Shown piece by piece: positions 33,910 through 42,740 of a stretch of 64,000 nucleotides of DNA (positions are counted from its first letter, which is position 1; each line of letters begins with the position of its first letter). Position numbers and translations under genes: made by a program. Source of the DNA: Defluviitaleaceae bacterium. Its GTDB lineage: Bacteria > Bacillota > Clostridia > Lachnospirales > WQUN01. The DNA lies in NCBI GenBank assembly GCA_009779755.1, contig WRDO01000003.1, positions 62,001-126,000 on the forward strand, in the 5' to 3' direction. The notes below the pieces were generated by a model. That model saw only the letters and a program-made list of their open reading frames with translations. It did no database searches and had not been told where the DNA came from.

Positions 33910-35088
33910 ATGGACACGCTTTATCTTGACAACGCGGCGACGACCCCCCTGCACCCGAGAGCGCTCGCCGCTATGATGCCCTTTTTGGAAGGGAAATTCC
34001 ACAACCCCAACAGCATATACGGCCCCGCGCGGGCGGTACGGCAAGCCATCGACGAAGCGCGTGCCGTTGTCGCGTCCGCCGTCGGTGCGCGTGCCGATGA
34101 AATATTCTTTACCGGCTCGGGTACGGAGGCGGACAATTGGGCGTTAAACGGCACGTTAACGGCTTCGCCCGAAAAACGGCATATTGTTACCTCCTCGGTG
34201 GAACATCACGGTGTTTTGTACACTTGCCGCGCCTTGGAGAAACGCGGCTACGACGTCACCTATCTGCCCGTGGATTCGGACGGTTTGGTCAATCCCGATG
34301 ATTTGCGGGAAGCCTTACGCCCCGATACGGCGCTGGTCTCCGTTATCATGGCCAACAACGAAGTGGGGACGATCCAACCCTTAACGGCGTTAAGCGAAAT
34401 CACGCGCCGTAACGGTACCCCCTTCCATACCGACGCGATCCAAGCCGTGGGGCATATCCCCGTGGACGTTAACGAGTTGGGCGTGGATATGCTGGCGTTA
34501 AGCGCGCATAAATTCGGCGGGCCCAACGGCGTGGGTGCTTTGTATATCCGCAAGGGGACACCCGTTTTCCCGTTAATTTACGGCGGGGCACAGGAACGCG
34601 GCCGCCGTGCCGGTACGGAAAACGCCGCCGGTATCGTGGGCATGGCGGAGGCCCTTTCCCTTACCATAGGGGAAATGCCGCATGAACAACCCCGCGTCAC
34701 CGTTTTACGCGACCAACTCATTGCGCAAATTACGAAAAAAATCCCCCACGTAAAAATAAATGGCCACCCCACGAAACGGCTGCCCGGCAACGTAAATATT
34801 TCCTTCAGGTTTATCGAAGGGGAATCCTTGCTGTTGCATTTGGATATGCAGGGCTGTTGCGCCTCCACGGGTTCGGCGTGTTCGAGCGGCGCGCTTGAAC
34901 CTTCGCATGTACTAACAGCGATGGGTTTGCCGCACGGCTTGGCGAACGGGGCGATACGGTTTTCCCTCGGGTGCGGCAATACGGATGCGGACATCGGGCG
35001 ATTGATGGCAATGCTTGTCCCGTCCGTCGAACGGTTACGGGCGATGTCGCCGCTATACGACGATTTTCTAAGGAAAGGCGAAAAATAA
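33910..35088 (+). CDS. iscS: Cysteine desulfurase (NifS/IscS type)
   Basis: 392 aa. PLP enzyme that takes sulfur from cysteine for Fe-S clusters and tRNA thiolation. PLP lysine K201 (LSAHKFGGP) and the catalytic loop cysteine C324 (STGSACSSG) are present; the length and the long loop place it in group I. It overlaps iscU in a TAATG junction, the normal partner gene. Confidence 0.94.
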   Translation: MDTLYLDNAATTPLHPRALAAMMPFLEGKFHNPNSIYGPARAVRQAIDEARAVVASAVGARADEIFFTGSGTEADNWALNGTLTASPEKRHIVTSSVEHHGVLYTCRALEKRGYDVTYLPVDSDGLVNPDDLREALRPDTALVSVIMANNEVGTIQPLTALSEITRRNGTPFHTDAIQAVGHIPVDVNELGVDMLALSAHKFGGPNGVGALYIRKGTPVFPLIYGGAQERGRRAGTENAAGIVGMAEALSLTIGEMPHEQPRVTVLRDQLIAQITKKIPHVKINGHPTKRLPGNVNISFRFIEGESLLLHLDMQGCCASTGSACSSGALEPSHVLTAMGLPHGLANGAIRFSLGCGNTDADIGRLMAMLVPSVERLRAMSPLYDDFLRKGEK

Positions 35089-35507
35089 TGGAATACAGCC
35101 AAAAGGTAATCGATCATTTTATGAACCCACGTAACGTAGGCGAATTCGAAAACGCCGACGGCGTCGGTACGGTCGGCAATGAAAAATGCGGCGATATCAT
35201 GCGGTTTTATATCAAGGTGAAGGACGGCGTCATTACCGAAGCGCGTTTTAAGACCTTCGGTTGCGGCGCGGCGGTAGCGACTTCCAGTATCGCGACCGAA
35301 ATGGTGCGCGGCAAAACGTTACAGGAAGCGGTATTGATTTCGAACAAAGCCGTAATGGACGCGCTGGATGGTTTGCCCGCGGCTAAGGCCCATTGTTCGT
35401 GCCTGGCAGAAGAAGCGCTGCACGCGGCGTTGCGGGATTACGCGCAGAGAAGCGGCGTCAGCATCGAAGGATTAAAACCCGCACAAGTAAAAGATCACGG
35501 CCATTAA
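35088..35507 (+). CDS. iscU: Fe-S cluster scaffold protein (IscU/NifU-like)
   Basis: 139 aa. Holds nascent Fe-S clusters with C34 (NEKCGD), C59 (FGCGAA) and C103 (AHCSC). It is the short NifU-N form without the C-terminal Nfu domain. The frame is open upstream inside iscS; ATG 35088 overlaps the iscS stop (TAATG) and gives the normal MEYSQKVIDHFMNPRNVG. Confidence 0.94.
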   Translation: MEYSQKVIDHFMNPRNVGEFENADGVGTVGNEKCGDIMRFYIKVKDGVITEARFKTFGCGAAVATSSIATEMVRGKTLQEAVLISNKAVMDALDGLPAAKAHCSCLAEEALHAALRDYAQRSGVSIEGLKPAQVKDHGH

Positions 35508-35510
35508 ACG

Positions 35511-35539
35511 TTGAATAATCCCCGCCCTTGTGCCATACT
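35511..35539 (+). promoter_or_regulatory. Probable promoter of the UroD-like/sugar catabolism cluster
   Basis: TTGAAT (35511-35516), 17 bp, CATACT (35534-35539), just after the iscU stop. Leader of about 30 nt. The -10 is a moderate match, so read-through from iscU is an alternative. Confidence 0.45.
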
Positions 35540-35576
35540 ATGCTTGTATACGGCGGTTTGGGGGGTTATACATAAC

Positions 35577-36806
35577 ATGTTCGAAACCGACAAAAAAATC
35601 ATCCGCGAGCTGGCGAACCGAACAGCCGAAATCGCGGCATTACCCGTCCAAGCCGAAAAACGCGCGCTTTGGCGCGGGTTAAACGGTTTAAGCCCCGCCC
35701 GCCCCATGGTGATGATCGACCAAGTCTGCTGGAACGAAATGTATGTTGACGACGGATTAAAATTGCAATGCGAAGACCCCATGCTGCGCGAATGGGAATC
35801 GGAACTGAAAAAACAATTGTATCAATGGAAGTATTTCCCCGTGGACATGGTGGTCGACGGGGTTTTTTACGTGCCGAAAGCGGTATGGGATACGGGTAAC
35901 GGGATACAAGCGGTGGTCCGTCATTTAAAAGAAGACGAAACCGGCGACGTTTCCTCCCAGGCGTATGAAAACCAGATCACATCCATGGAAGACGTGGCGC
36001 GGATAAAAGTCCCGCAAATCATCCACGACAAAGCGGAGACGGAGCGGCGCCGAGCCCTTGCGGAGGAAGTGTTCGACGGCATTATGCCCGTATGTATGGA
36101 AGGCATGAAGGAAGCCAACATTGCGTTGGATGTGTGGGACCAAATATCTTTTATGATGGGCGTGGAAAACGCGTGCTACGCTTTAGCGGACAAACCGGAG
36201 ATGATGCACGCCTTGGCGTCGCGTTTGGTTGAGATAAAAATGGCGCGGTTAGACCAATTGGAGCAAATGGATTTATTATGCGGGCCGCAAAGCCTCATCC
36301 ATTGCACGGGCGCGTGGAACGACGACTTGCCGAAAGAACGGAGCGCGCCGTGGACGACGAAGCAAATCTGGACGTTCGGCTTAGCGCAGATGTTTTCAAC
36401 CGTATCGCCGAGGATGTTCGGGGAATACGAAGTGGATATCTGTATGCTGTTGTACGAGCGCTTCGGGCTACTGTATTACGGTTGCTGCGACCCGCTGGAC
36501 CTAAAAATGGAGCAGGTACGCCGCATCCCCAACGTCCGCAAGGTTTCGATGAGCCCATGGGCAAGCAAGGAGCGCGGCGCTTCGGAAATCGGCGGGGATT
36601 ACGTGTTTTCGCACAAACCCAACCCCGCGTACCTCGTGCATTTCGATGAGGATTTGATCCGCGGTGACATCAGGGAAACCGTTCAAATATGTAAAGCCAA
36701 CGGCTGCCCGTTGGAATTAATCCTTAAGGACGTAAGCACGGTCATGTACAAGCCGCAAAACCTATGGCGATGGGCACAAATCGCCATGGAGGAAGCGTGT
36801 AAATAA
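35577..36806 (+). CDS. Uroporphyrinogen decarboxylase-fold protein (possible methyltransferase)
   Basis: 409 aa. The C-terminal half has the UROD/MtaA-CmuA TIM-barrel pattern (LYYGCCDPLDLKMEQVRRIP, then VFSHKPNPAYLV). A true haem-pathway HemE is unlikely: its N-terminal RQAGR motif is absent and no haem genes are near. HC in LIHCTG and the late cysteine pair may bind zinc as in corrinoid methyltransferases. ATG 35577 is preferred; its GGGGGTT site is a little distant. It heads a run of four genes with a TIM-barrel isomerase, an oxidoreductase and a kinase, which points to breakdown of an unusual sugar or methylated/glycosylated compound. Confidence 0.75.
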   Translation: MFETDKKIIRELANRTAEIAALPVQAEKRALWRGLNGLSPARPMVMIDQVCWNEMYVDDGLKLQCEDPMLREWESELKKQLYQWKYFPVDMVVDGVFYVPKAVWDTGNGIQAVVRHLKEDETGDVSSQAYENQITSMEDVARIKVPQIIHDKAETERRRALAEEVFDGIMPVCMEGMKEANIALDVWDQISFMMGVENACYALADKPEMMHALASRLVEIKMARLDQLEQMDLLCGPQSLIHCTGAWNDDLPKERSAPWTTKQIWTFGLAQMFSTVSPRMFGEYEVDICMLLYERFGLLYYGCCDPLDLKMEQVRRIPNVRKVSMSPWASKERGASEIGGDYVFSHKPNPAYLVHFDEDLIRGDIRETVQICKANGCPLELILKDVSTVMYKPQNLWRWAQIAMEEACK

Positions 36807-36830
36807 ACGATTTAATAAGGAGGGCATTAC

Positions 36831-37625
36831 ATGCCAATCGGATTAGCACCTTTCAGCATCAGGCACCATGTATTCGACAAGGAAACGGGAACGGCCGCGT
36901 ACCGTAAGTTAAATGAACTGGGCTTCGACGGTTTGGAAAACGGGCTGTCGCGCGGCGCGGGCTTTACGCCGGAGGAGGACAAGGCCATCCGCGAGGAATT
37001 GGGCTTACAGGTCTGCGATATTTGGGGTGACCCCAACGACCCCGACGGCGCCATAAAACGCGCCGAGGCGTTGGGCGTAAAGCTGATATGCGTGGGTACG
37101 ATGCCCGGCGATATGATGCGCTCGTTGGAAGGTTTTAAGGCGTACGCGCGCTGGCTTAACGAAAAAGCAAAACCTTTCATGGAAGCGGGGTATAAGCTGT
37201 CGTACCATAATCATGCGCAGGAATTTCGTAACTTCGCGCAGATCGGCGGCAAATCGGGTTATGAAATCCTCATCGAGGAAACCTGTCCCGAGAGCATCGT
37301 GTTTTGTCTGGACACCTTTTGGGCGAGCGCGGCGGGTGCCGACCCGGCGTACTGGCTGCGCCGCATCAAAGGCCGTAATTCAACGGTGGTGCACTTTAAA
37401 GAATACGCCATTGACGACCGCAACTACGATTGCGGCATCGGCAGTATCCCGTGGCGGTTCGCCGAGGTGGGCCAAGGGAATATCAACTGGCAAGCCGTCA
37501 TTGAAGCCTGCCGCGAAATCGGCATCGAATGGTATTGCATCGAGCAGGACCTGCACCGCGGATGCGCGTTCGACAGCTTAAAAATCAGCATCGATTATAT
37601 GCGCAATACATTAAAAATCGTGTAG
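36831..37625 (+). CDS. Sugar phosphate isomerase/epimerase-like TIM-barrel protein
   Basis: 264 aa, AP-endonuclease-2/xylose-isomerase-like fold. Metal-site residues are suggested by SYHNHAQEF (about residue 123), CLDTFWAS, VVHFKEYA and WYCIEQD. Relatives isomerise or eliminate on keto-sugars and inositols. AAGGAGGG precedes the ATG. It lies directly before a Gfo/Idh/MocA oxidoreductase, a frequent pairing in which the oxidoreductase makes a keto-sugar that this protein rearranges or cleaves. Confidence 0.85.
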   Translation: MPIGLAPFSIRHHVFDKETGTAAYRKLNELGFDGLENGLSRGAGFTPEEDKAIREELGLQVCDIWGDPNDPDGAIKRAEALGVKLICVGTMPGDMMRSLEGFKAYARWLNEKAKPFMEAGYKLSYHNHAQEFRNFAQIGGKSGYEILIEETCPESIVFCLDTFWASAAGADPAYWLRRIKGRNSTVVHFKEYAIDDRNYDCGIGSIPWRFAEVGQGNINWQAVIEACREIGIEWYCIEQDLHRGCAFDSLKISIDYMRNTLKIV

Positions 37626-37633
37626 GGGGTTAT

Positions 37634-38827
37634 ATGAAAAAAGTAAAGGTCGCCCTTATCGGCAGCGGCAACATCAGTTACATCTATTTGAATACGCTGG
37701 TTAACGGCGGGTTTTCGATCATTGAGGTCGTGGGTTGTTCGGACATCGTACCCGAAAAAAGCAAGGCCCGCGCGGAGCTGTTCGGCATCCGCGATATGAC
37801 GAATGAAGAAATATTAAACGACCCGGAAATCGAAATCGTATTAAACACCACGCAAGGCTTCGCGCACCACGAGGTAACCGAACAAATCCTTAAGGCGGGC
37901 AAGCATGTCTATTCCGAAAAGGCCTTAGACACGAGCTTCGCCGCCGCCAAGGAACTCTACGACCTCGCCGATTCCAAGGGCTTGCGCATCGGCGCGGCGC
38001 CCGATTGCTATATGGGCAGCGCATACCAAACCGCACGCAAGCTGGTGGACGACGGCTGGCTGGGCGTACCGCTCTTCGCGAACGCTTTTTGCTACCGCGG
38101 CTACGGGATGCACGAGCGCGACGGCGAACCCGCCAACCCCAAGTTCGGCATGAAGGGTACGACCATCCACTACGATATGTCGGGGTATTATTACAACGTA
38201 TTGATCAGTTTGTTGGGGCCGGTCAGACGCGTGTCGGGTTATTCCCGCCATTTCGACCGCGTTTATACCAACCCGCGCCACGAAAGTTACAAGAAACCCG
38301 TGCGTAAATTGGGAGGTTCGTCCGTAAGCATGGGCGCGCTCGAATTCCATGAAGGTTGCTACGCCAATGTCGTGATGACCTCCGAGGGTATGGGGCCGGA
38401 AATCCCCCGTGTGGAAATCTTCGGTACGCAGGGGAATCTGTACCTGCCCGACCCTAACTGCTTCGGCGGATGGGGTAATGATATCTACGCCCAACGCATC
38501 GGCTCCATGGAAAAATTTAAGATACCCTTCACCCACGGATTTTCCGATACGGACCCGTCCGTTATCCCGCGCTCGGGTAAGTACGAGGCATGCTTCAATT
38601 CCCACCGCGGCGTGGCTGTAGTAGATATGGCATGGGCGATACGGCGCGACCGTCCGCACCGTTCAAGCGCGGAGCTTGCCCTGCACGCGGTGGAAATCGC
38701 CGACGCCATCGACAAAAGCGAAGCGACGAACCAAACAATCGTCCTTACGTCAAAACCCGAACGCCCCGCGCCGCTGGCGGCGGGATTGTTTAACCGTTCG
38801 GCGGAGGCGAGTATTGATAATATTTAA
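37634..38827 (+). CDS. Gfo/Idh/MocA family oxidoreductase
   Basis: 397 aa. N-terminal Rossmann fold with ALIGSGNIS and a two-domain length typical of the family. The motif usually written EKP reads EKA (YSEKALDTS). It probably oxidises a ring hydroxyl of a sugar or inositol with NAD(P). The frame is open upstream within the previous gene; ATG 37634 after TAGGGGG gives the usual KVKVALIG start. Eight bases separate it from the isomerase gene, so the two are co-expressed. Confidence 0.88.
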   Translation: MKKVKVALIGSGNISYIYLNTLVNGGFSIIEVVGCSDIVPEKSKARAELFGIRDMTNEEILNDPEIEIVLNTTQGFAHHEVTEQILKAGKHVYSEKALDTSFAAAKELYDLADSKGLRIGAAPDCYMGSAYQTARKLVDDGWLGVPLFANAFCYRGYGMHERDGEPANPKFGMKGTTIHYDMSGYYYNVLISLLGPVRRVSGYSRHFDRVYTNPRHESYKKPVRKLGGSSVSMGALEFHEGCYANVVMTSEGMGPEIPRVEIFGTQGNLYLPDPNCFGGWGNDIYAQRIGSMEKFKIPFTHGFSDTDPSVIPRSGKYEACFNSHRGVAVVDMAWAIRRDRPHRSSAELALHAVEIADAIDKSEATNQTIVLTSKPERPAPLAAGLFNRSAEASIDNI

Positions 38828-38861
38828 TTCGGAATTTGGAATAAAAAGAGGAGGAAATTTT

Positions 38862-40004
38862 ATGAACCAAGCAAGTGAATTAAAAACGTTGGCATCCGCG
38901 TTGGAGGCGAAGAAGGGTTTTAAGTTAAACATGGTCATCGGCCTTGACGGCTTTGTGGACGAAATCGTGCATTTGGTTGACAAGCGGCAGGATTACGCCA
39001 ACTTCACCCGCATCCCCACGATCGCCGAATGGGGCGCGCGTATCAGCCGCGCGGCGGGGCTTTCCACCAATATGGAAATGGTGACGGTGCAAACCAAGCT
39101 GGGCGGGAACGGACCGATATTGTCCAATGCTTTGCTCGAATACGGCGTGGCGCTTACGTATGTAGGTAACTTGGGCGTGCCCGACATCCATCCCGTATTC
39201 AAACCCATGGCGGAAAAGGCGAAGGCCGTATATTCAATCGCCAACCCCGGCCATACTGACGCGGCAGAATTTGAGGACGGCAAGGTTATGCTGGGCAAGC
39301 ACTTCACGCTTAAGGAAATCACATGGGACGCGATGAAGGACGCCATGGGGGGTGCCTCGGGCATCGCCGCAATCGTGGACGAATGTCATTTGCTGGGCAT
39401 GGAGAACTGGACGATGCTGCCCCACATGTCAAGCATTTGGGAGAGCATGATACTGGAAATGTTCCCCTTAATGAAGGACCGCGCGAAAAAACCCCTCGCC
39501 TTTTTCGATTTGGCTGACCCGGAAAAACGCACCAAGGAAGATATCCGTCACGCGATGGGCCTGATCGGTAAATTCGAGCAAAAATTCCGCGCCGTCTTGG
39601 GGTTAAACGAAAAGGAACTCTACGAAATCGCGGACGTTTTCGGCATCGCGTACGACGCCGACAAATCCCCCGCGGTACTGGAAAAAACCACAAAAGCCGT
39701 GTTCGGCGCGCTGGGTATTTATTGCCTCGTCGTGCATCCCGTGCATACGGCGTGCTGTGTGGTGGGCGGCGAATATTACAACGTATCCGGCCCGTATTGC
39801 GCCAAACCTGTACTTACCACCGGCGCGGGCGACAATTTTAATTCGGGCTTCTGCCTGGGCTTGAGCCTTGGCCTTGCCCCGCTGCAAGCGTTGCTGTTGG
39901 GTGTGAGTACCTCGGGCTTCTACGTGCGCAACGCCCACAGCCCCACCTTCGAACAGGTTATCGGCTTCATCCAAAACTGGGCCGACGGCAAAATCCCCGA
40001 ATAA
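38862..40004 (+). CDS. PfkB family carbohydrate kinase
   Basis: 380 aa. The C-terminal signature TTGAGDNFNSGF has the anion hole and catalytic Asp; the N-terminal part has NMVIGLDGFVDEIVH and a GGNGP motif for sugar binding. It is longer than ribokinase (about 310 aa) because of a helical insert near residues 155-240. AGAGGAGG precedes ATG 38862; the open frame further upstream overlaps the oxidoreductase and is not used. It probably phosphorylates the sugar product of the preceding enzymes. Confidence 0.85.
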   Translation: MNQASELKTLASALEAKKGFKLNMVIGLDGFVDEIVHLVDKRQDYANFTRIPTIAEWGARISRAAGLSTNMEMVTVQTKLGGNGPILSNALLEYGVALTYVGNLGVPDIHPVFKPMAEKAKAVYSIANPGHTDAAEFEDGKVMLGKHFTLKEITWDAMKDAMGGASGIAAIVDECHLLGMENWTMLPHMSSIWESMILEMFPLMKDRAKKPLAFFDLADPEKRTKEDIRHAMGLIGKFEQKFRAVLGLNEKELYEIADVFGIAYDADKSPAVLEKTTKAVFGALGIYCLVVHPVHTACCVVGGEYYNVSGPYCAKPVLTTGAGDNFNSGFCLGLSLGLAPLQALLLGVSTSGFYVRNAHSPTFEQVIGFIQNWADGKIPE

Positions 40005-40037
40005 AACCAAAACATTCAACGAAACGGAGAGATTTGT

Positions 40038-40445
40038 ATGAACGATAATTGTCTCTTCTGTAAGATAGCCGGGGGGCAACTCCCGGCTATCGTTTTATAC
40101 GAAGATGAAAAACTGATGGCCATCATGGACGCCTTCCCCGCCACAAAAGGGCATGTATTGATTATTCCCAAGGTCCACGCGGAAAACCTGTATGATCTGC
40201 CCGAGCAAACCGCCGCGGCGATCCTGCCCCTCGCGCAACGGATCGCGATTAAGATCAAATGCGCATTAAAACCCGACGGCGTCAATATAATCCAAAATAA
40301 CGGTAAGGCCGCCGGGCAAGTTGTGTTCCATTACCACTTGCACATCATCCCGCGTTATAAGGAAGACGGCGTAATCATCAAAGGAGGGCATTTTACGTCA
40401 ACACTCGAGGAACGTGCCGAGATCGCCGGACTAATATTACAGTAA
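40038..40445 (+). CDS. HIT family nucleotide hydrolase (HinT-like)
   Basis: 135 aa. Histidine triad VFHYHLHIIPR near residue 95 and the N-terminal CLFCKIAGGQLPA (zinc-binding half-site) are typical of bacterial HinT, which hydrolyses AMP-lysine and other phosphoramidates. GGAGAG precedes the ATG. It follows the kinase after 33 nt without a terminator, so it may share that transcript, but its role is general housekeeping. Confidence 0.92.
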   Translation: MNDNCLFCKIAGGQLPAIVLYEDEKLMAIMDAFPATKGHVLIIPKVHAENLYDLPEQTAAAILPLAQRIAIKIKCALKPDGVNIIQNNGKAAGQVVFHYHLHIIPRYKEDGVIIKGGHFTSTLEERAEIAGLILQ

Positions 40446-40459
40446 GGTTACAAGACCTA

Positions 40460-40488
40460 TTGACAATGCCCATTTTAAGGCGCATGAT
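40460..40488 (+). promoter_or_regulatory. Probable promoter of hppA
   Basis: TTGACA (40460-40465), 17 bp, CATGAT (40483-40488). Leader of about 45 nt with GAAGGG before the ATG. Confidence 0.55.
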
Positions 40489-40538
40489 AGGCTGGGCAAG
40501 AGTTTTGAAACCATAATAAAAGAAGGGTTGGAATTTTT

Positions 40539-42740
40539 ATGAATTTTCAACTGGCCTTTGCCTTAGGCTTAGGCGGGGCGTTAATCGCCCTATGCTTTGC
40601 TTATTTGCAAAGCAGAAAGGTAATGAAATTTTCCGAAGGTACGCCGGCTATGCAAAAGATCGCCGCCGCCATCAGAAAAGGCGCGGGAGCGTACCTCAGG
40701 CGTCAGCTTAGGGTTGTGTCGATGGTATATGTCATCGTGATTGCCGCGCTGGCTGTGTTGGCAATCATGGGCCATGTGTCACCGTTCATTCCCGTTGCGT
40801 TTCTTACGGGCGGTATCCTCTCCCAGCTTTCTGCCTACATAGGCATGAAAATCGCCACCAAAGCCAACGTGCGCACAGCCAACGCCGCCGGGGAGAGTTT
40901 AAACCAAGGGTTAAAAGTAGCGTTCGCATCCGGTACGGTACTTAGCTTCACCGTAGTCGGGTTGTCCATTTTGGACGTTTCCCTTTGGTTCCTCGTTTTA
41001 CGTTTCATTTTCGACCTGGGCCCGCGTGAAATCGCCGAAAATATGGTTATGTTCGGTGTCGGCGTCGCCATGTTCGCGTTGTTTGCCCGCGTGGGCGGCG
41101 GCATCTTCACCAAGGCTGCCGACGTGGGCGCGGACCTTGTAGGTAAAGTGGAAGCCGGCATCCCCGAAGATGACCCGCGCAACCCCGCCACCATCGCCGA
41201 CAACGTAGGCGACAACGTAGGCGACGTCGCAGGTATGGGCGCGGATTTGTACGAAAGCTATATTAAATCCATGCACGCGGGTATCGCGTTGGGCTTCGCC
41301 GCGTTTGCGGGCAGCGAAAAGCTGGTATGGGCGGCGATGTTCCTGCCGGTGGCAATCGCCATCATAGGCATGATTGCTTCCGTGCTGGGTACGTTCCTGA
41401 TCCGTACCGGCGAAAAAGCAACCCAAGCGCAGTTGCTGAAAACCCTGCGTACCGGTACGTATACCGCCGCCGGGTTGGCGACGGCAGCATCGGTTCCCGT
41501 TGTTTTGTTTGTCATGGACGGCTTTAACGGCCGTTGGGGATTGGTTTTGGCAATCTTCGTCGGTGTATTGGCGGGTACGCTCATCGCGTATTTTACCGAG
41601 TATTATACGTCCGCCCATTACAAACCTACCAAGGAATTAGCCGCGTCATCCGAAACAGGTGCCGCCACCCTCATCATCGGCGGCATCTCCTTGGGTATGA
41701 AATCTACGATTGCCCCGATTATTATTGTGGTATTGGCCATTGTGGGCAGTTTCTTAGCCGCAGGCGGTCAAATGGGCAGTTTTGCCTTTTATACGGCGGA
41801 AATCGCCGGGGGCGGCGCGACTGACGCGTTTACCCACGGTTTGTTCGGGATTGGCTTGGCAGCGGTTGGTATGCTTTCCACACTGGGTATCACGCTGGCA
41901 ACCGATGCCTACGGCCCCGTAGCGGATAACGCCGGAGGTATCGCCGAAATGACGCACATGCCCCCCGAGGTGCGGGAACGTACGGATGCGCTGGACGCGC
42001 TGGGCAACACCACCGCCGCTACGGGTAAGGGTTTCGCGGTAGGTTCCGCTGCGTTGACATCATTGGCCCTGTTGGTTTCCTACATTAAGATAGCCACAAA
42101 TTATGTGGCGTATCACGGCGGTTATATCACAGACTTGGACGCTCCGATTCCCGAAAGTTTTGCCGGGTTAAACTTGAGCAAGGACAATCCGTCGGTTCTG
42201 ATCGGTCTTTTCTTGGGCGTTATGCTGGTATTCATTTTCTCCGCTCTCACCATGAGCGCGGTACAAAAGGCAGCCCAAAGCATTGTGAAAGAAGTGCGCC
42301 GCCAATTCCGCGAAATTAAAGGTATCATGGAAGGCACCACCGACCCCGATTATGAAGCCTGCGTTGACCTGTGTACGCGAGGCGCACTGCGTGAAATGGT
42401 GGCCCCCACACTGTCCGCGGTAATATTACCCATCATCACCGGTTTAATTTGGGGTGTTGAGGGCGTTGTCGGCTTCATCGGCGGTGCGACGGTAATGGGC
42501 TTCGTACTGGCGGTGTTTATGAACAACGCCGGCGGCGCATGGGATAACGCCAAGAAATACATCGAAAGCGGCGCGCACGGCGGCAAGGGTTCCGAATGCC
42601 ATAAAGCAGCCGTCATCGGCGACACCGTGGGCGACCCCTTTAAGGATACCTCCGGCCCGTCCATGAACACGATGTTTAAGTTGGTATCCACCGTATCGAT
42701 TACGGTCGTAAGTATCGTAGCGGCGTTTTCAGTTTTCTAG
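40539..42740 (+). CDS. hppA: Membrane-bound ion-translocating pyrophosphatase
   Basis: 733 aa with about 16 membrane helices. Hydrolyses pyrophosphate and pumps H+ or Na+ out of the cytoplasm. The catalytic segments EDDPRNPATIADNVGDNVGD, ADLYESY and the late GDTVGDPFKDTSGP are intact. GNTTAATGKG carries Ala where K+-independent enzymes have Lys, so it should be the K+-dependent type; whether it pumps H+ or Na+ is not settled by sequence. It saves energy in anaerobes by using biosynthetic PPi. Its last 12 nt overlap the 3' end of the converging cotS-like gene. Confidence 0.96.
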   Translation: MNFQLAFALGLGGALIALCFAYLQSRKVMKFSEGTPAMQKIAAAIRKGAGAYLRRQLRVVSMVYVIVIAALAVLAIMGHVSPFIPVAFLTGGILSQLSAYIGMKIATKANVRTANAAGESLNQGLKVAFASGTVLSFTVVGLSILDVSLWFLVLRFIFDLGPREIAENMVMFGVGVAMFALFARVGGGIFTKAADVGADLVGKVEAGIPEDDPRNPATIADNVGDNVGDVAGMGADLYESYIKSMHAGIALGFAAFAGSEKLVWAAMFLPVAIAIIGMIASVLGTFLIRTGEKATQAQLLKTLRTGTYTAAGLATAASVPVVLFVMDGFNGRWGLVLAIFVGVLAGTLIAYFTEYYTSAHYKPTKELAASSETGAATLIIGGISLGMKSTIAPIIIVVLAIVGSFLAAGGQMGSFAFYTAEIAGGGATDAFTHGLFGIGLAAVGMLSTLGITLATDAYGPVADNAGGIAEMTHMPPEVRERTDALDALGNTTAATGKGFAVGSAALTSLALLVSYIKIATNYVAYHGGYITDLDAPIPESFAGLNLSKDNPSVLIGLFLGVMLVFIFSALTMSAVQKAAQSIVKEVRRQFREIKGIMEGTTDPDYEACVDLCTRGALREMVAPTLSAVILPIITGLIWGVEGVVGFIGGATVMGFVLAVFMNNAGGAWDNAKKYIESGAHGGKGSECHKAAVIGDTVGDPFKDTSGPSMNTMFKLVSTVSITVVSIVAAFSVF

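Noticed and set aside
35577..36806. HemE uroporphyrinogen decarboxylase
   Set aside because: The N-terminal HemE motif is absent, the protein is longer, and the neighbours are sugar enzymes.
41258..41618. Minus-strand open frames of 108-206 codons within hppA
   Set aside because: Shadows of hppA; no ribosome binding sites and no motif.
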